Origin: Marsupella aquatica
Taxonomy: Eukaryota; Marchantiophyta
Direction: 5' to 3'
Assembly (NCBI GenBank): GCA_973895155.1
Contig: OZ316892.1
Location: 8,246,001 to 8,310,000 of the forward strand
Length of the DNA: 64,000 nt
Made by a program: the position numbers and the translations under genes. This document shows, in pieces, positions 41,810-54,090 of this stretch. Position 1 is the stretch's first letter. The number at the start of each line of letters is the position of its first letter. Under the pieces are notes generated by a model. The model was not told the DNA's origin and did no database searches. It saw nothing but the letters and a program-made list of their open reading frames with translations.

Positions 41810-44800
41810 ATGGTGGTGTTCGGACCAAGTGCTGTTGGCAGGGCAAGGCGGTTCATCGCCATGCTGGTTTGCATGTTTTTGGTGGTAAATGTTGTGGTAT
41901 CATCATCATCTGCAGTGTTCGAGAATTCTCCGGAGGGGACAGTCACTGAGTTGTTTTTGGGCAGATCAGGCACTGAGTTGTTCCTGGGCAGATCCAACAC
42001 ATTCCTTTTGTCTTTGGATGACGGCACTGTGCAGGCATGGGGGGAGAAGTCCGATGTAGCGCTTTGGTCTTTTCCATCAGGGCCTCCTTTAACTGCGTTT
42101 CGCTCGTTTTCTAAGGATATTGAAGGCGAAGAAGAGTATTGGAATGTTGAAGGACCTAGAGTTTCAATTGAAGATGACGGTTTTATTTCAATTCATAATG
42201 TCCTAAATAGGACAAGGGTAGGGGTTCCGTGATTGTTCAAAGTTACCTCCTTGTCTGTTGATTTTTTCTGAATTGAAGGTTCTCTTGTGGGTAGAAATCA
42301 CGTAATGCGACAGATGCAGAGTGGGCCAGCCGTGTTCTTTCTGTCTTGTGATGTCATTACCTCTGCATGCGGTTTAATAACGGTTGGGAATCCTTGTTCG
42401 ATCTCCAGACTTTGAAAATCACGCTTGAAGATTTACGGCAAGGGATAGTTCACGTCAGGAGTGGAGAAATCATTCAAGTGGATCGTCACACGAAAGTTTT
42501 TTTTGTGGACCTAGACACTGGAGCTATCACGCAGGAACTTTGGAATGGTAAGGCCGAGGACCTGAATCTCGACCAAGAAAAGGAGTCTCTTTTTCTCATC
42601 CGCACGGATTACTCTGCGAAGGCACGTAACTTGTCGGGGAGTTCATTATGGAGTTTTTCTTATGGGGAAATCGGAACTCTAGTCACAGGTCTAGAAACCT
42701 CCAATCAAAATGTAGCGTCCCTTTCACTGCTTCCGAAAATGCAAGTTTCATCAAATGGAGTTCCATATAAGACTTCGCCTCCGCTAATACATCCTGAAGC
42801 CACAGTTGGACAGGCAGGTGCAGAACCTAAGTCCCTTCCATCAGCTCAAAGTACGGGTCATGAGCATCTAGCTCTACCTGGAGTCCCACCCCCTGCATCC
42901 CTGCCTCTATCGAAACCTCCGGTTTCCATCTGGGAAGAGCATGACAGTAGCATTATGCCCCACGTGCATCCGTCTGATATGGTAGGTGTTCTTGCTCCTG
43001 GTAGGCCTTCCTCTCCTAATGCCGCCTCTAAAATACAGGTTACTTACACAACTGCAATTGGCATCGTGACAATAGCAATTGTTGGTGTTGTTTTGAAGAT
43101 TTCGGTTAGACCTAAGGTGGCACTTGTAAGTCGTCTAAAGAAAAAGAAAGTACGGAAGCTTTCTCCAAATGGCAAGGAGACACTGTCAAGTACGACCCAG
43201 AAGTCCGATGGATCGACTAAGCAATCTAGAGCCACGTTGGAGCTCAAGTATGGAAGCGGGACTCAAGTGGGTCGATTGTTTGTCACGAATGTCTTGATCG
43301 GCTGTGGGAGCAATGGGACTCTTGTGCTAGAAGGCTATCTAGATGACAGAAAGGTAGCTGTGAAGCGGCTCCTCGCCCAGTATTACGAGAAGGCACAGAA
43401 GGAAATGGCGCTTTTGATTGCATCTGATGAGCACCCAAATGTGGTCCGATACTATGCAACAGAGGAAACGGAAGATTTTGTGTATGTGTCCCTGGAAAGG
43501 TGTAGTTTTAGTCTGTATGACTTAATTCTTGCTCAGACTTCTCAGAATGCCGAGAAGAAGGTGAAGGAAGGTCTAGCTGGCAAAGGGCTGAAGCTACGGA
43601 GCGTGGAAGACTTCAAGCTTTGGGACGAGAGAGGGCGGCCATCTCCACAATTATTCCAGATTATGAGAGATATTGTTGCTGGCTTGGCACATCTCCATGC
43701 GGTTGGTATTGTACACAGAGACCTGAAACCCCACAATGTACTCATTAGTAGCGGACGAATTATGCAGGCCAAGATTGCAGACATGGGACTCAGTAAACAG
43801 CTGGATGATGATGCAGTCTCATTTGATACTCAGCTTACAGGATATGGTAGTTTTGGGAGTCGAGGTTGGCAAGCTCCTGAGCAACTGTTGCAAGGAAGGG
43901 GCTCTCGGGCTGTGGATATTTTCAGTCTTGGTTGTGTGTTGTATCATTGTATAACGGAAGGTCAACATCCATTTGGTTCACATCTAGAGCGAGATGGAAA
44001 TATAGCATGTGGGAAGGTGGACCTATTCCACATCATTGAATTTTCCGAGGCCTCGGACTTAATAGAAAGTATGCTGGATCCTGACCCAGCCAAAAGACCA
44101 TCAGCACAAGATATCTTGCTCCACCCTTTCTTCTGGGATGCTGAGAAACGTATGTCCTTTTTGCGAGATGCTAGTGACCGAGTGGAGTTGGACATCAAAG
44201 ATCCCAATTCCATTCTTTACGCAGATTTGGAGAGTCTGGAGCCATATGTATTATGTGGCGGTTGGGATGTGAAGTTGGATTTCCCTCTTCTGCAAAACAT
44301 CCGAGGTTATCGACGGTATAACTTCAAGAGTGTGCGAGATTTGCTTCGGGTGATTCGCAACAAGGCGAATCACTATAGAGACCTTCCTGAGCAGTTGCAG
44401 GTAGAATTACATTACTTCATCTGCTCATGTCAACGTGTTTAAATTGTCTTCCAGCTGTCTTTTGCCGTTCAATATGCAAATGTTCAGGTTTACCTTCTTA
44501 CTACCATGCTCAAATTGTAATTTAGGAAGACCGAGGTTAAAATCATCTGATCTATAGAAGGTATTCTTAAGTCATCGATGTAGACAATTGCGTGCAACTC
44601 AACTTGGGCTGGCTTTGTAACCTCATCCCATTTGATGGCTGCAGACTACGTTGGGAAGTGTTCCGGATGGTATCAACAACTACTTTTCAAGCCGGTTCCC
44701 GCGGCTTCTGATCGAAGTTTATCATGTTATTGGATATCATTGTAAAGGTGACATTTCTTTTGAGAAGTACTATTCTGCAAGCTGTTATTCAAAATTTCCA

Positions 44801-44818
44801 CCGCAAGAATCACAGTGA
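41810..44818 (+). CDS. IRE1: ER stress sensor kinase/endoribonuclease IRE1
   Basis: Exons 41810-42217, 42409-44400 and 44645-44818 join in phase 0 and encode 857 residues, the usual length. A signal peptide or anchor (residues about 15-30) precedes a PQQ-like lumenal sensor domain (TFLLSLDDGTVQAWG, KVFFVDLDTGAITQE). The membrane helix is TTAIGIVTIAIVGVVL. The kinase has KVAVKRL, HRDLKPHN and the DMG variant of DFG usual in IRE1, with an insert after LYDLIL. The KEN ribonuclease has the catalytic set Tyr (RRYNF), Arg-Asn (IRNK) and His (NHYRDLP). It ends with the conserved SRFPRLLIEVYHV, found only in exon 3. IRE1 detects unfolded proteins in the ER and cuts bZIP60-type mRNA to start unconventional splicing. 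The lumenal part has a tandem 9-residue duplication (TELFLGRSG/TELFLGRSN). Confidence 0.95.
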
Positions 44819-45364
44819 TTCTGTTTCTCGACATAACAAACCCAAAGTTGAGATACGTATACTAATCCATTAATTATTGGGCACCTTCGTCCCTTCAATA
44901 TCGCACAATATTTTTGCTCTCGACTGGCGTAAATGCAGAATGCATTTTGCAGATGTTCTTCATAAGTTGACCAAACGAAAGAACTCGGAAGTAGCTATAT
45001 CCCAAACCAAATGGGTGGTGAATCCAACTTTCCATATCCAATAACCGAAGATCATTTGCCTAAATTCTTTGTTTGAGTATAATTCGAGTCACTAGTGTAC
45101 CCTGATTTCAATCCTGAGATTCTCGGCACCTAAAACGTGGTGACTGTGATCTTTGCCAACCAAACGCCTCCAAAGGGAAACCGGGGTTTCAACAACCGCA
45201 AAATGCTTCAAATTCAATGCCAAAACTCACTTCCAGACCAAGACACCTTTCGAAAGGGACGGCCGTGGACAATCATAAACCTCGGTTGTCCTTCAGAGTC
45301 CAGTAAGCAAACTTTGCGGCAAAGTTTGAATTATTTATCAGAAACATTCACGTTCACTATGCCT
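44819..45364. other. Convergent 3' regions
   Basis: 546 bp separate the stop codons of IRE1 (plus) and the reductase-like gene (minus). It holds only their 3' untranslated sequence as far as I can see. Confidence 0.5.
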
Positions 45365-47183
45365 CTAACTCAACAACATTGATTCTAAACTCGAGTTTCT
45401 GGACTTGCTGCAGGCACGCTGCAGCCAAGACAGATGACAAGGTGAAACCTTTTCCCTCAAAAACCATCCATTCCGCCACTCAAACTCAGAAATGGCCATG
45501 TCAAGACTTGGTACTGCATTTTCAATGGCCATGCAATACATGCAAAGTTCCTGAACAACCATACTAATTGATGACTCAGACGATTTACCTTTCATTGCTA
45601 AAGGTAGAAGTTCAGTCACTAGGTCGTGTACATCCTTCCTGTGCTTTGTAGCAATCAAGCCCACTGGTAGCCCTCCTAGTGCGGCACTGAGAAGCCAAAA
45701 TATTGAGCTCCACAGAAGCTTTTCCACAACACTCTCTAAGAAGGATTCGTGACTTGTCACGATGGACGATGGCAAGCCTTCTTTGCGCATTAGATTCACC
45801 ACCACTGAAGCCCACCTGTGCAGAACTAGAGATTAGTTAAAAGTAATTTGTCGAGCCCCAAAAGCGCTAACTTGAAATACTCCCCACTCAGCTGGCTTTC
45901 TATCAAAACCTTGTCTAAAAGCATGCTAGACATTCCTCAAAAACGAATGTGCTTGAACGAGCGTAAGTATAGCGTGGGTGTCAATAATTTCCTCTTGGAG
46001 ATTGAAAGAGGGTCTACCTGCCCCATGCTAATGAGTCTCTTCCGCCACCGACAATCCTTACACTTCCATGTGGTAAAGAAGTGTCCTCTGCAGCTGACAT
46101 ATATAAAAGACCTTGGGTGTTATGGTGAAGGTTCCGAGTAGTCAGCCACGGCTGTAGCATTCCGTTTTGAAGAAACACTAAATCAGCCCATCTACTCCTT
46201 GGCGTCTGCAGCAAGACATCATCCAGATGACTGCAATGGGTGGCCACAATCACTGGCCCTTCTCCTTCAGTAACTCTCTCCCTTCTTCTGACGAGCATTG
46301 CTCTGCAATAATCACGGACAAATTTTATAAATCCAAACCAAAAGCACTCGTTGCCTGATGACCAAATTCGCAGAATTGATCAACGTAGAGTTTGACCGCG
46401 ACGAAGGTTGTTGAAAGCTTCTACCTCACCCAAAACCATCAAATTATCAGTATTGCTCCACCTCTTCATTTATTGGTACGAATTCCAAACATTGCAGCTC
46501 ACAAGTAGGTTCATGAAGAGCATAGAACCAAACCAAGAGGGACACAAAGAGCATCTCGGAATCTACAAATGCTCTGATGGGAGGATAAGAGAATTGAGTC
46601 TTCAGGTGACCTCAAAATGTGCCAAGGGGCAAAGGGGAATCCAGAAGGAAACTGTTTCTTTGATATTGCACAGGGATGAGAGAGTTGGTTCGGATTGGAT
46701 TGGGACCTTCGCAAGCCCAGATAAATATTATTTCTTGTCCCCATTGGGCTCTTGGATCGTAAAAGTCGTTCATTCCCTCTCTTTTACAAGAAAATTTGCC
46801 AAAGGAATCTCTGAGACAAAATTTGAGAGTGGGAGACACATAAACTAATAAACTCATCCAGCGCGGTATAGGACTGCAAGTTGACTGGTAGCCTAACTCT
46901 GCAAGAAGACACAATAAATGCGTTGCAGAAGTTGAAGTTCACTGCGCCAAATCTTTGTCTGTGGTGGGTTTGATTCTCTGTGAACATGGTAGACAAACCT
47001 GCTTCGATAACGTGCTGGGAACTCTACTTCAGTAAGCAGCTATAATGTGAATTACCTGGGGCCAGCCATTTGAAGGAAAGCACGTCCAATTCGACCCCCA
47101 CCAACGATGACAATGGGCGTTTCTCCGGGGTTCATCGATGCTGCATTGCTGCTGACGGACCACGCAGGCAACCTCTCCGCCAT
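45365..47183 (-). CDS. Ketopantoate-reductase-like Rossmann protein
   Basis: Minus-strand exons 47183-47056, 46302-46018 and 45815-45365 agree in phase (2, 2) and give 287 residues. Near the N-terminus TPIVIVGGGRIGRAF is a dinucleotide-binding GxGxxG-type loop (GGGRIG). VIVATHCSHLDDVL and WADLVFLQNGMLQPWL follow, the positions where PanE/ApbA proteins have a conserved NG motif. The C-terminal half is helical (EKLLWSSIFWLLSAALGGLP, AIENAVPSLDMAISEFEWRNG), as in the substrate domain. I infer an NAD(P)-dependent oxidoreductase related to 2-dehydropantoate 2-reductase. The substrate is unknown, and the protein is not close enough to call PanE. An in-frame stop lies just upstream of the first exon's open stretch, so ATG 47183 is the likeliest start unless another exon exists. 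Confidence 0.68.
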
Positions 47184-49513
47184 CGCTCCCTCGTTGCTAA
47201 GAATGTCGATCTCAGCTTCTGCTTGTGCTCGAGTCTGAGCTGCAACGTTTGACACTCTACAGTGTAGGTTGGACACTGGTTAAACCCCTAAGGGAGCTGA
47301 GGGCTGGGTTCTATGGAGGTGCAGTAAGGAGATAAGGCTTCGCCCCCTCCCACGCCCTTGGAGGTAGGTTGTGCCTGGGTGCACCTGCCAAGGTTTAGTA
47401 ACGTTGCCAAATTCTGTAAGCAACCATTGTCGTAACTCGGTTCGAGCACAAAATTCTTTTCAAGTGGGTTTCACTGGATTGATAAGTTTAATATGTCACT
47501 GAATTGGCCTCCATAAAGTGCTTCATATGGAGACTTCGGCGTCTAATCCCACGTCCTCACATACTACAACGCCGTGTGCATCGGCCTTGGGTTCGGACAT
47601 TTCAAAGTCGACCTAAAGACGAGGCACGGAATTGGCTCCTTGCAATACTTCAGCTCATCCCTAGCAATGTCATTGCCTTCATCATGATATATAGGTGTCG
47701 GTATGAGTAGCAGTTTATTCGTATCGGCTTGTGGCATTCCCTCTTAAGCACACCGGTCGGTTGCACGCCTAGTCATGGTATTAGCCGAGCCGACTCCTTG
47801 GCTTTGGCTCTATGTGATAGGTGTCATCATTGGTCTCGTCGGTGTGTTTTCGCTCGTGGTACAAACGTTGGAGATTCAAGGTGGGCAGGATGTAACTTAC
47901 ACCTCTTGGATCCGTGCTGGGCCAGGTAAACCGTGGTCGATCTACTTTGAATCCGAGAGGTTGCCGCTGTTTCTACTTTGAAGGCAAGAAATTCACTCAA
48001 GCTTTATGGACTAAATTGCAGAGGTTGCCAACAAGCCGACTGTTGCCCATAGACAACTTGTAAATTACTCACAAATGATGAGCGTCCGCCATGTTTGTAC
48101 AGTAGAACCTTTGTCATCCAATAGACTTTCATAATCACCGAGACGATTAATTGTGATAGATTCCATTCAAATTTACTAGCATAACTTGCAATCTCGGAAA
48201 ATAGTTTCACCAAGCCCGACATTATCGATCGAAACTGAATACTCGCCCTTCAGTAGGTAAGTACGAAGCTACTTTTTTTTAATGTCTAGCTCCTCACTTC
48301 TGTAGTCAATCTACTGAGAGTAAATCTACTACAGCTCTTCAGAAAAAGTTTCCACCAGAAGCCGCTTGTAAAGTTTCGCACCAAGTTTTTCTATAGCCTA
48401 GAGTTTCCCCAACAGGAAGCAACCTACTATTTTAGGACACCTGACACTTTTCCATTTAGATTCTACACACAAAGCTGTGGATTGGAGTCGAGAGACCGAA
48501 GACCAATACACCTTACAAACACCTTCATCAGCTCTGGACTCTCACAAATGTCTACAAATCGAACAATGTTTTTCGCGACTGTTGAACAGATAGCGTTATC
48601 TAATCCATGCAGCTACCCGAGTGTCTGAAGACGGCAAACATCTGAGTCACGCGAGAAGAGCCTTCGAAATGGAGCTCAGCCCGAATTAAAAAACACAGAT
48701 TTTGCACAAAACTGTCAAGCCTCTCGAAGTATCAGACCCGCCGACCTGGTGTCAAAGGGCTTCGCGCGTTATCCAGTCTTGCATCTTGAGAAAATGCTGA
48801 AGTGGGTAAGGGAACCTGTTCAGGGCACTGCAATATATCGTTTGGCACTTCCGTCATGATAGAATCAGTTCAAGTTCAACATGACCGTCATAAACCCCTT
48901 CATGTTCGCGAATTGAACAGCCATGGAGTGAGCCGAAACGCCACTAAACTGATCCATGTTCTCGACAATTAGCATGAGATATCACAACAGCCCGTACAGC
49001 AGTAGACCCCACAAATTCATACAGAGGTCAGTCTAGAGTCCACTTTTTCCTCTCCTAAGCTGAAGTAAAACATTGGTAGGGTAAATTATTTTCAGTACCC
49101 TTCAATCGTATCTTTGATATTTTCCTGACTCTACTGCTCGATGGACCTGACTTTTGAAATCAATCCTAATTTCTGTGTCAAAAGGGACTACTGTGCCCTG
49201 GTAGCACAGGAAGAAAATATATGTGCAACATATCTTAACGACCCAGTACTTCGCACCACCCAATTACCATTTTGGAAACTTGACTCTGATTACTGGCCAA
49301 TAAAGGCAGAATGATCGTCTTCCACAGAATCTTCAAGTGCCCGAAAACAAGGGTTTGATGTCCAACCAGGACGGTATCTGCATGACACTACACTATTTGA
49401 GCCCCTCCAAAAAAATGGTTAAGCGTCCTCGAAAGCTGTTGATGAATGGTTATTGGGATCCTCTGGAAACAGCTTATATCCAGTACCAAAAATGCTCGGA
49501 CCTTGAATTGCCA
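47184..49513. other. Intergenic; no firm gene
   Basis: The upstream region of the reductase-like gene. A plus-strand frame at 47775-47927 starts with one hydrophobic helix (LWLYVIGVIIGLVGVFSLVV) and ends at a possible donor, but without recognisable partners I do not call it. Nothing else seen. Confidence 0.4.
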
Positions 49514-51369
49514 TTATTCAGCAGAAGAAGAAGATTCCGGACTAGGGGGTGTGGGTGAAGCAACAGGGGTAGAAGGAGCTGGCAATCGTCCACTTCCATC
49601 AACTTTAGACAAAAACTTCAATGGTGGCCGAGCAGGTTGAGGTAATAGACGACCCTTTCTGGAAAACCAATCTGGATCAAGTAGCGCACGCAAGCCTAGC
49701 TGGTTGTAGTGCACCCTTCTGACACTTCCTCCAGCAGCCTCAATTGCAACCTTTGCTCGTTCTGAGACTCTACTCACCTGCATAAGGATCAACGAGAGGT
49801 CAGCAATGCATTTATCAAGGCAACTTCGTAAACAAACATCAGATTCTGTGCTTAGAGCGATCCATTCTAAGCTGAAGTACAGAGGATAAGAACCAGGTAC
49901 TTTTATGCAGGAAATATTCAAAGCATGTAGTTGATTAATTCTTTGTCACACTCGTGATTAATCCCCCACCATACAATTCCTGGGTTAAAAAACTTAATCT
50001 ACCAAAAACTAGGTTGCACGAAAGGACCACTCTTTTCTTCTCTCGTACAGAGATTCACTGACGCGACATGAGTAGGGTCAGAAACTCTTGTGGCCATCGA
50101 CACCAACCTCTATGTGAATGGGAAGAGAAAACTCTTCTGCCCCTCGTCCTAGCAGCTTCATTCCATCCCTCATTTTCTTCCCAACTGCCCCTGCATCCTG
50201 CCAAGATGAGCCATTCCATATTTAGATATTAAAACGTGCCACGATAATTTACTCCGAGAGGAACATGGTGATAAATATGTGACATAAACCAAAAGACTAC
50301 CATTGCAGAGATAAACTGGAGCGGTGATGTACATCTGAATTAAAAAATACGGCTTTCCAATTACACTGCAATGTGGTGATCTATTGTGACCGCTCATACG
50401 TGAAGAAGTCCAGCCCATTATGCGAATTTCCGGTTATTCAGTTAGCTTCTTTAAACCTATGACTCATTCATCAAACAAGTACACACCTTGAGAGTCTTCA
50501 TGGTTATCAGCTGAGAAGTATCTATACGGCCTTTACTTACAAGTTCTGCAATAGTGTTCAAATTTACAGGCTACATTGCCACAATGTCAAACGTCAGATG
50601 TCGGATCGTCGAAACTGCAGCAAACTCAACGTAACCGACAACAATGCCTGAAATGTCTTTTGACAGAGCAGCGTCCTGAGCATAGTTTAGAAAGCAATTG
50701 CAGTAAAAGTAATCCTGAGCCTACTTCATAAACCTTGCGTGTGGGAGCTTGAGATTTGTCTCTTCCCTAATAAATAGCAAAGAACACCTTGAAAGATCTA
50801 ACAGGATGCAGACAGAAATGACACACAGGCATGAATTCAACAGGCCATGAGACACATGATAAGTTTTAAACGTCGAAGATGGCATAAAAGCTGTATAGCA
50901 AACTATCCACTAATTTGGGCAGTGATGGAGAGACGAGAACAACGAAAAGGCTCAATCCACAAACCTGATAAGCCAAACCAAGAGTATTCGTAAAGCCACG
51001 CTTGGGTATTCTCAACCGCAGGGGCGTTTGCCCGCCCTCAAATCCAAGCCTGGGCTTGTGTCCACTCCGAGCTGTCTGCCCTTTGTGTCCTTTCCCCGAC
51101 GTCTTCCCCTTCCCAGACCCAATTCCCCGCCCGATCCTGGTCCTCTCCTTTCTAGAACCCTTATTGTCACTAATCGCATTCAGCGGCAACAACCCGTCGT
51201 TCACATTTCCAGCCGGCCCTTGTCCTCCCAAAACCCTCACTTCCCCAACCTTCAAAGCCCTGCTCCCCGCAAACCCAGCCTCCTTTATCAACCTCCACGC
51301 CCTGTGCACAACCTCAACCGGTCTTCCATCCCCTCCATTCAACGCATTCCGCCACCACACCCCTCTCAT
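49514..51369 (-). CDS. Mitochondrial ribosomal protein uL15 (L15)
   Basis: Minus-strand exons 51369-50965, 50570-50487, 50197-50108 and 49777-49514 all join in phase 0 and give 280 residues. A basic N-terminal extension suits mitochondrial import. It is followed by the uL15 signature ([42 protein letters not shown]), the middle ([39 protein letters not shown]) and the ending [20 protein letters not shown]. The tail [20 protein letters not shown] with a Pro/Ser-rich end is the form seen in plant mitochondrial uL15, not bacterial or plastid L15. It is part of the large ribosomal subunit, where L15 helps late assembly. Reading on into intron 3 gives a stop after nine codons. Confidence 0.93.
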
Positions 51370-51984
51370 TCTCTTCCGCCTCTCCAAACCCTCGCAACTC
51401 CTCTGTCCACCAAAATCGCTCTAGCTCGCTTACACCAGCCGTCCTCCCATCCACAATTTGCTTTCGATAGGCAATCGTTTCCCTAATGAATCATGCGCCA
51501 TACGTCGGGATCAATCATCAATCACTTCGCCAACGACTCGAGCGCAAAACGTCGGGATCTACGATAAACTTCTGACCATAACAGTCCTACAAAGATTGAA
51601 TTTCAGGACAGTAGGGGACGAGGCTCCTCGATCCTCATCAAGCAGATGCCGGACGTGCGAAAATGATACGAAGGGCAGGGCGGGCTGTAAATTTCAAGAG
51701 ACAGGCTGACGGTCCCGAAGCTGATTACCAGAGTATTAGAGAAGAACAAAAGCAGTCTGAGTAGACAGCTGTCTGGAGACTTCAGAATATGGTGTTAACA
51801 ACAATGTTTGAGCATACATTTGCGGACTGTGGTTTTCAGTGACTACGGTAGTGATGAGGAGTAAACAAAAGTTTGGAAAATAAAGTTTTGCAATTCTTGG
51901 TGAGTACCGTCTTTCCCCTACCATAAAGTCATGGTCTGGTCTTGTATTTGACTAGAGGGCCATGTGGCACTCTATTCACATCAG
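51370..51984. other. Upstream of uL15; no gene
   Basis: Should contain the uL15 promoter. No other exon seen. Confidence 0.4.
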
Positions 51985-52120
51985 AGCGGCAGTGCATTCA
52001 AGTTTTGACTCAGTGTTTTCATTTTATGAGTTTTGACCGTGTTTTTCGTTTTCGGTACTTGTTGTGGGGTTGTATTCGAGTTTTGATTAAGTGTTTTCAT
52101 TTTTTGTACTTGAAAGGCGC
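51985..52120. repeat. Degenerate tandem repeat, about 40-bp unit
   Basis: Three units share (GTATTC)GAGTTTTGA, GTGTTTTCATTTT and TACTTG or TATGAG. They lie within AT-rich DNA whose short frames are not genes. Confidence 0.55.
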
Positions 52121-52379
52121 TGTGTTAAAAAATTGGCTTGTGTTCTAATGCAAGCCTTGTGTTTAAATATTGATATTGTCATATGATTCTTGAAATTTCT
52201 AGTGTTTGTGCTCAGTGTAGAACACTTTAGGGTCAAACTTAAACGCAATGTCCAACTCAAACACAATGTCAACTCAAACTGTCATGGGACCCCAAAATTT
52301 CCATTTTTGAACACAATTCCATGGCGCTGTGTACGGGGAAAAAGGATGAGGAGAAAGAAAATGAAAAGAAAGTTTTCCA

Positions 52380-52535
52380 TGCTAGTACTGTTCATCTTTG
52401 CCCCATCCTCATTGCCCCATCCCTATTTTTGTTTGTACCCTCACTTTCAGTTACTGCCCCAGTTATAGTCATGGTCTAGAAGCTTTGCTCTAGACAGTAG
52501 AGCCCAAGGAGTAGCTTTTGATTGCACTTTGTTTG
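52380..52535. repeat. Dispersed repeat family R1, copy 3
   Basis: CATCTTTGCCCCATCC, TATTTTTGTTTGTACCCTCA, CTTTCAGTTACTGCCC, GGTCTAGAAGC and CTCTAGACAGTAG follow in the same order as in 3180-3370. It lies about 49 kb from the other two copies. Confidence 0.5.
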
Positions 52536-53940
52536 TTAGATGTGAGGTTGGCTGTGGCAATGCTGGGAGGCGACATGGTTTTACTGTCATATGTAGGTGT
52601 GAAGGAGCATCTTAGTGTAACTTGTTAATTTCAAAAGTGAGAGAGAATGAGTTTGTACATTGATAGTAAAGTCCTGATAATTTTAAAGACCTAGGGTTCA
52701 TCCATGCCAGAGAATGATTTTGTGAATAGTAAAGCTTTTATGTTTAGGGTTACAATTGTATGCCACTATGCCCTGGTAAACCTTAATACACTTAAAGACC
52801 TAGTATATTCTTATTTTTTTCATAGTAAGAGCAACCAAGAAGTTTGATAACTACAGTACCTGATCCAAATCTTGACTGTGCTTTCTCTAGAGTTGCCCTG
52901 AAAATTATGAAGAGATAAATCATGAAAACTTGCATTAAAATAATTCGAGTGCAGTTGTGTTTGCAGGGCATTGTGGATTACAATGCCCCCCAAACAGAGC
53001 TTGAGTATTAAGGGGCTATTATCACTCATAATGCTCTATTAACAGGACCTCAATACACTTGAAAATCCTAAGAGGTCTTTATTGTTACTAATTATAGTAA
53101 AGCCAGAAAAGAAGTTCCATAATAAGTGAATCCAAATATTGACAGTGCATTCTTCTCCAAAAGTGTCGTGAAAAATACAAAGCAAAAAAATCATGAAGGT
53201 CACTAACTGTAGAGTAAAGCATTCCCACCTGTTGTAGGGAACTCGATCTGGGCTTGGGAGGCTTTGGAGGGAGAAAATGAATTCTTATCCTCACCAGCCC
53301 ACAGTAAAATTAAAAACAACCAGACCCTCAGATTTTGACGAGTTGAAGCTCTTTCTAGCATTGCCCATCCATTCTCTATATTCTCCCTGGATAACAGTGA
53401 TTCACTAATCTCAGTGATATTGATGGCCATCATTAAATGCACTAAAATTCACAGCAGTGTGGTTGTCTATAGACGACGCAATATTGTTTTGGGAATGAGT
53501 GTTCTCTGGGTGCAGACCGCCACTCATAACAATGGGCGCTTTACACCTTCCTGTTGACCTTGATACAGGGTTGCAAAACTAGGTTGCAAAACTAGGTTGC
53601 AAACAGCGCAAACCATGTGTGGATGATGTAATTCATCCACTCATGGGGGTTATGGGTGGTCAGTTTGAGATGGTAACACAGGATGTTTGATAGAATGGAA
53701 AAGCTATCCTTGGTGGAGCTACAGCCCTGATCAGTGCCATGAACATAGAAAAGTAAATTAGGGAATTTCAAGCAAGCCCATAAACCTTCAATGAAGATCC
53801 ACAAGAAGATCCACAAGAAGGGTTTATATTTTCAATGATCGATCATAGATTGTGGGGTTGACTGGAGGTGACATGGTTTTATTGTGAAAAATTTTGAAGC
53901 TACTTCCAGGATGAAATGCTTACTCTACACTTAGCTCCCA
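52536..53940. other. Intergenic with small repeats
   Basis: No gene recognised. AACTAGGTTGCAAA repeats two to three times at 53568-53605. 52790-52990 and 53035-53200 are weakly similar (AATACACTTRAA, CTAGAGTTGCCCTGAAAA-like and ATAAATCATGAA phrases), suggesting another old duplication. Confidence 0.4.
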
Positions 53941-54090
53941 ATTTTACATGTCAACTGAATCATACTCGAAATACGGGATTAGAATACAGAAATTATCTAC
54001 TGTACAAGCATACCCTAGGAACTGGGACCAAGGAGAAGGTGGGAATTGAACCTTCACTTACATTGAAGATGTCTTACAAGGGCTTACATA
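53941..54090 (-). repeat. Dispersed repeat family R3, isolated copy
   Basis: It contains TTTTACATGTCAACTG, TACCCTAGGAACTGGGACCA, AGGAGAAGGTGGGAATTGAA and ACATTGAAGATGTCTTACAA in order. The same unit forms the five-copy array at 56641-57391. Read on the minus strand it includes GGTTCAATTCC, a good match to the pol III B box. Confidence 0.8.

Noticed and set aside
42250-42408. Extra IRE1 exon starting at 42279, or the long frame starting at ATG 42367
   Set aside because: All frames from 42279 either stop or disagree with the next exon. The acceptor at 42408 joins exon 1 in phase and restores the family sequence (NRTR then TLKITLEDL).
46408-46848. 146-residue plus-strand frame
   Set aside because: It lies inside the first intron of the minus-strand reductase-like gene and shows no domain.
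47775-47927. Small single-helix membrane protein with a possible donor
   Set aside because: Attractive hydrophobic segment, but no upstream or downstream exon, homology or start context to support it.
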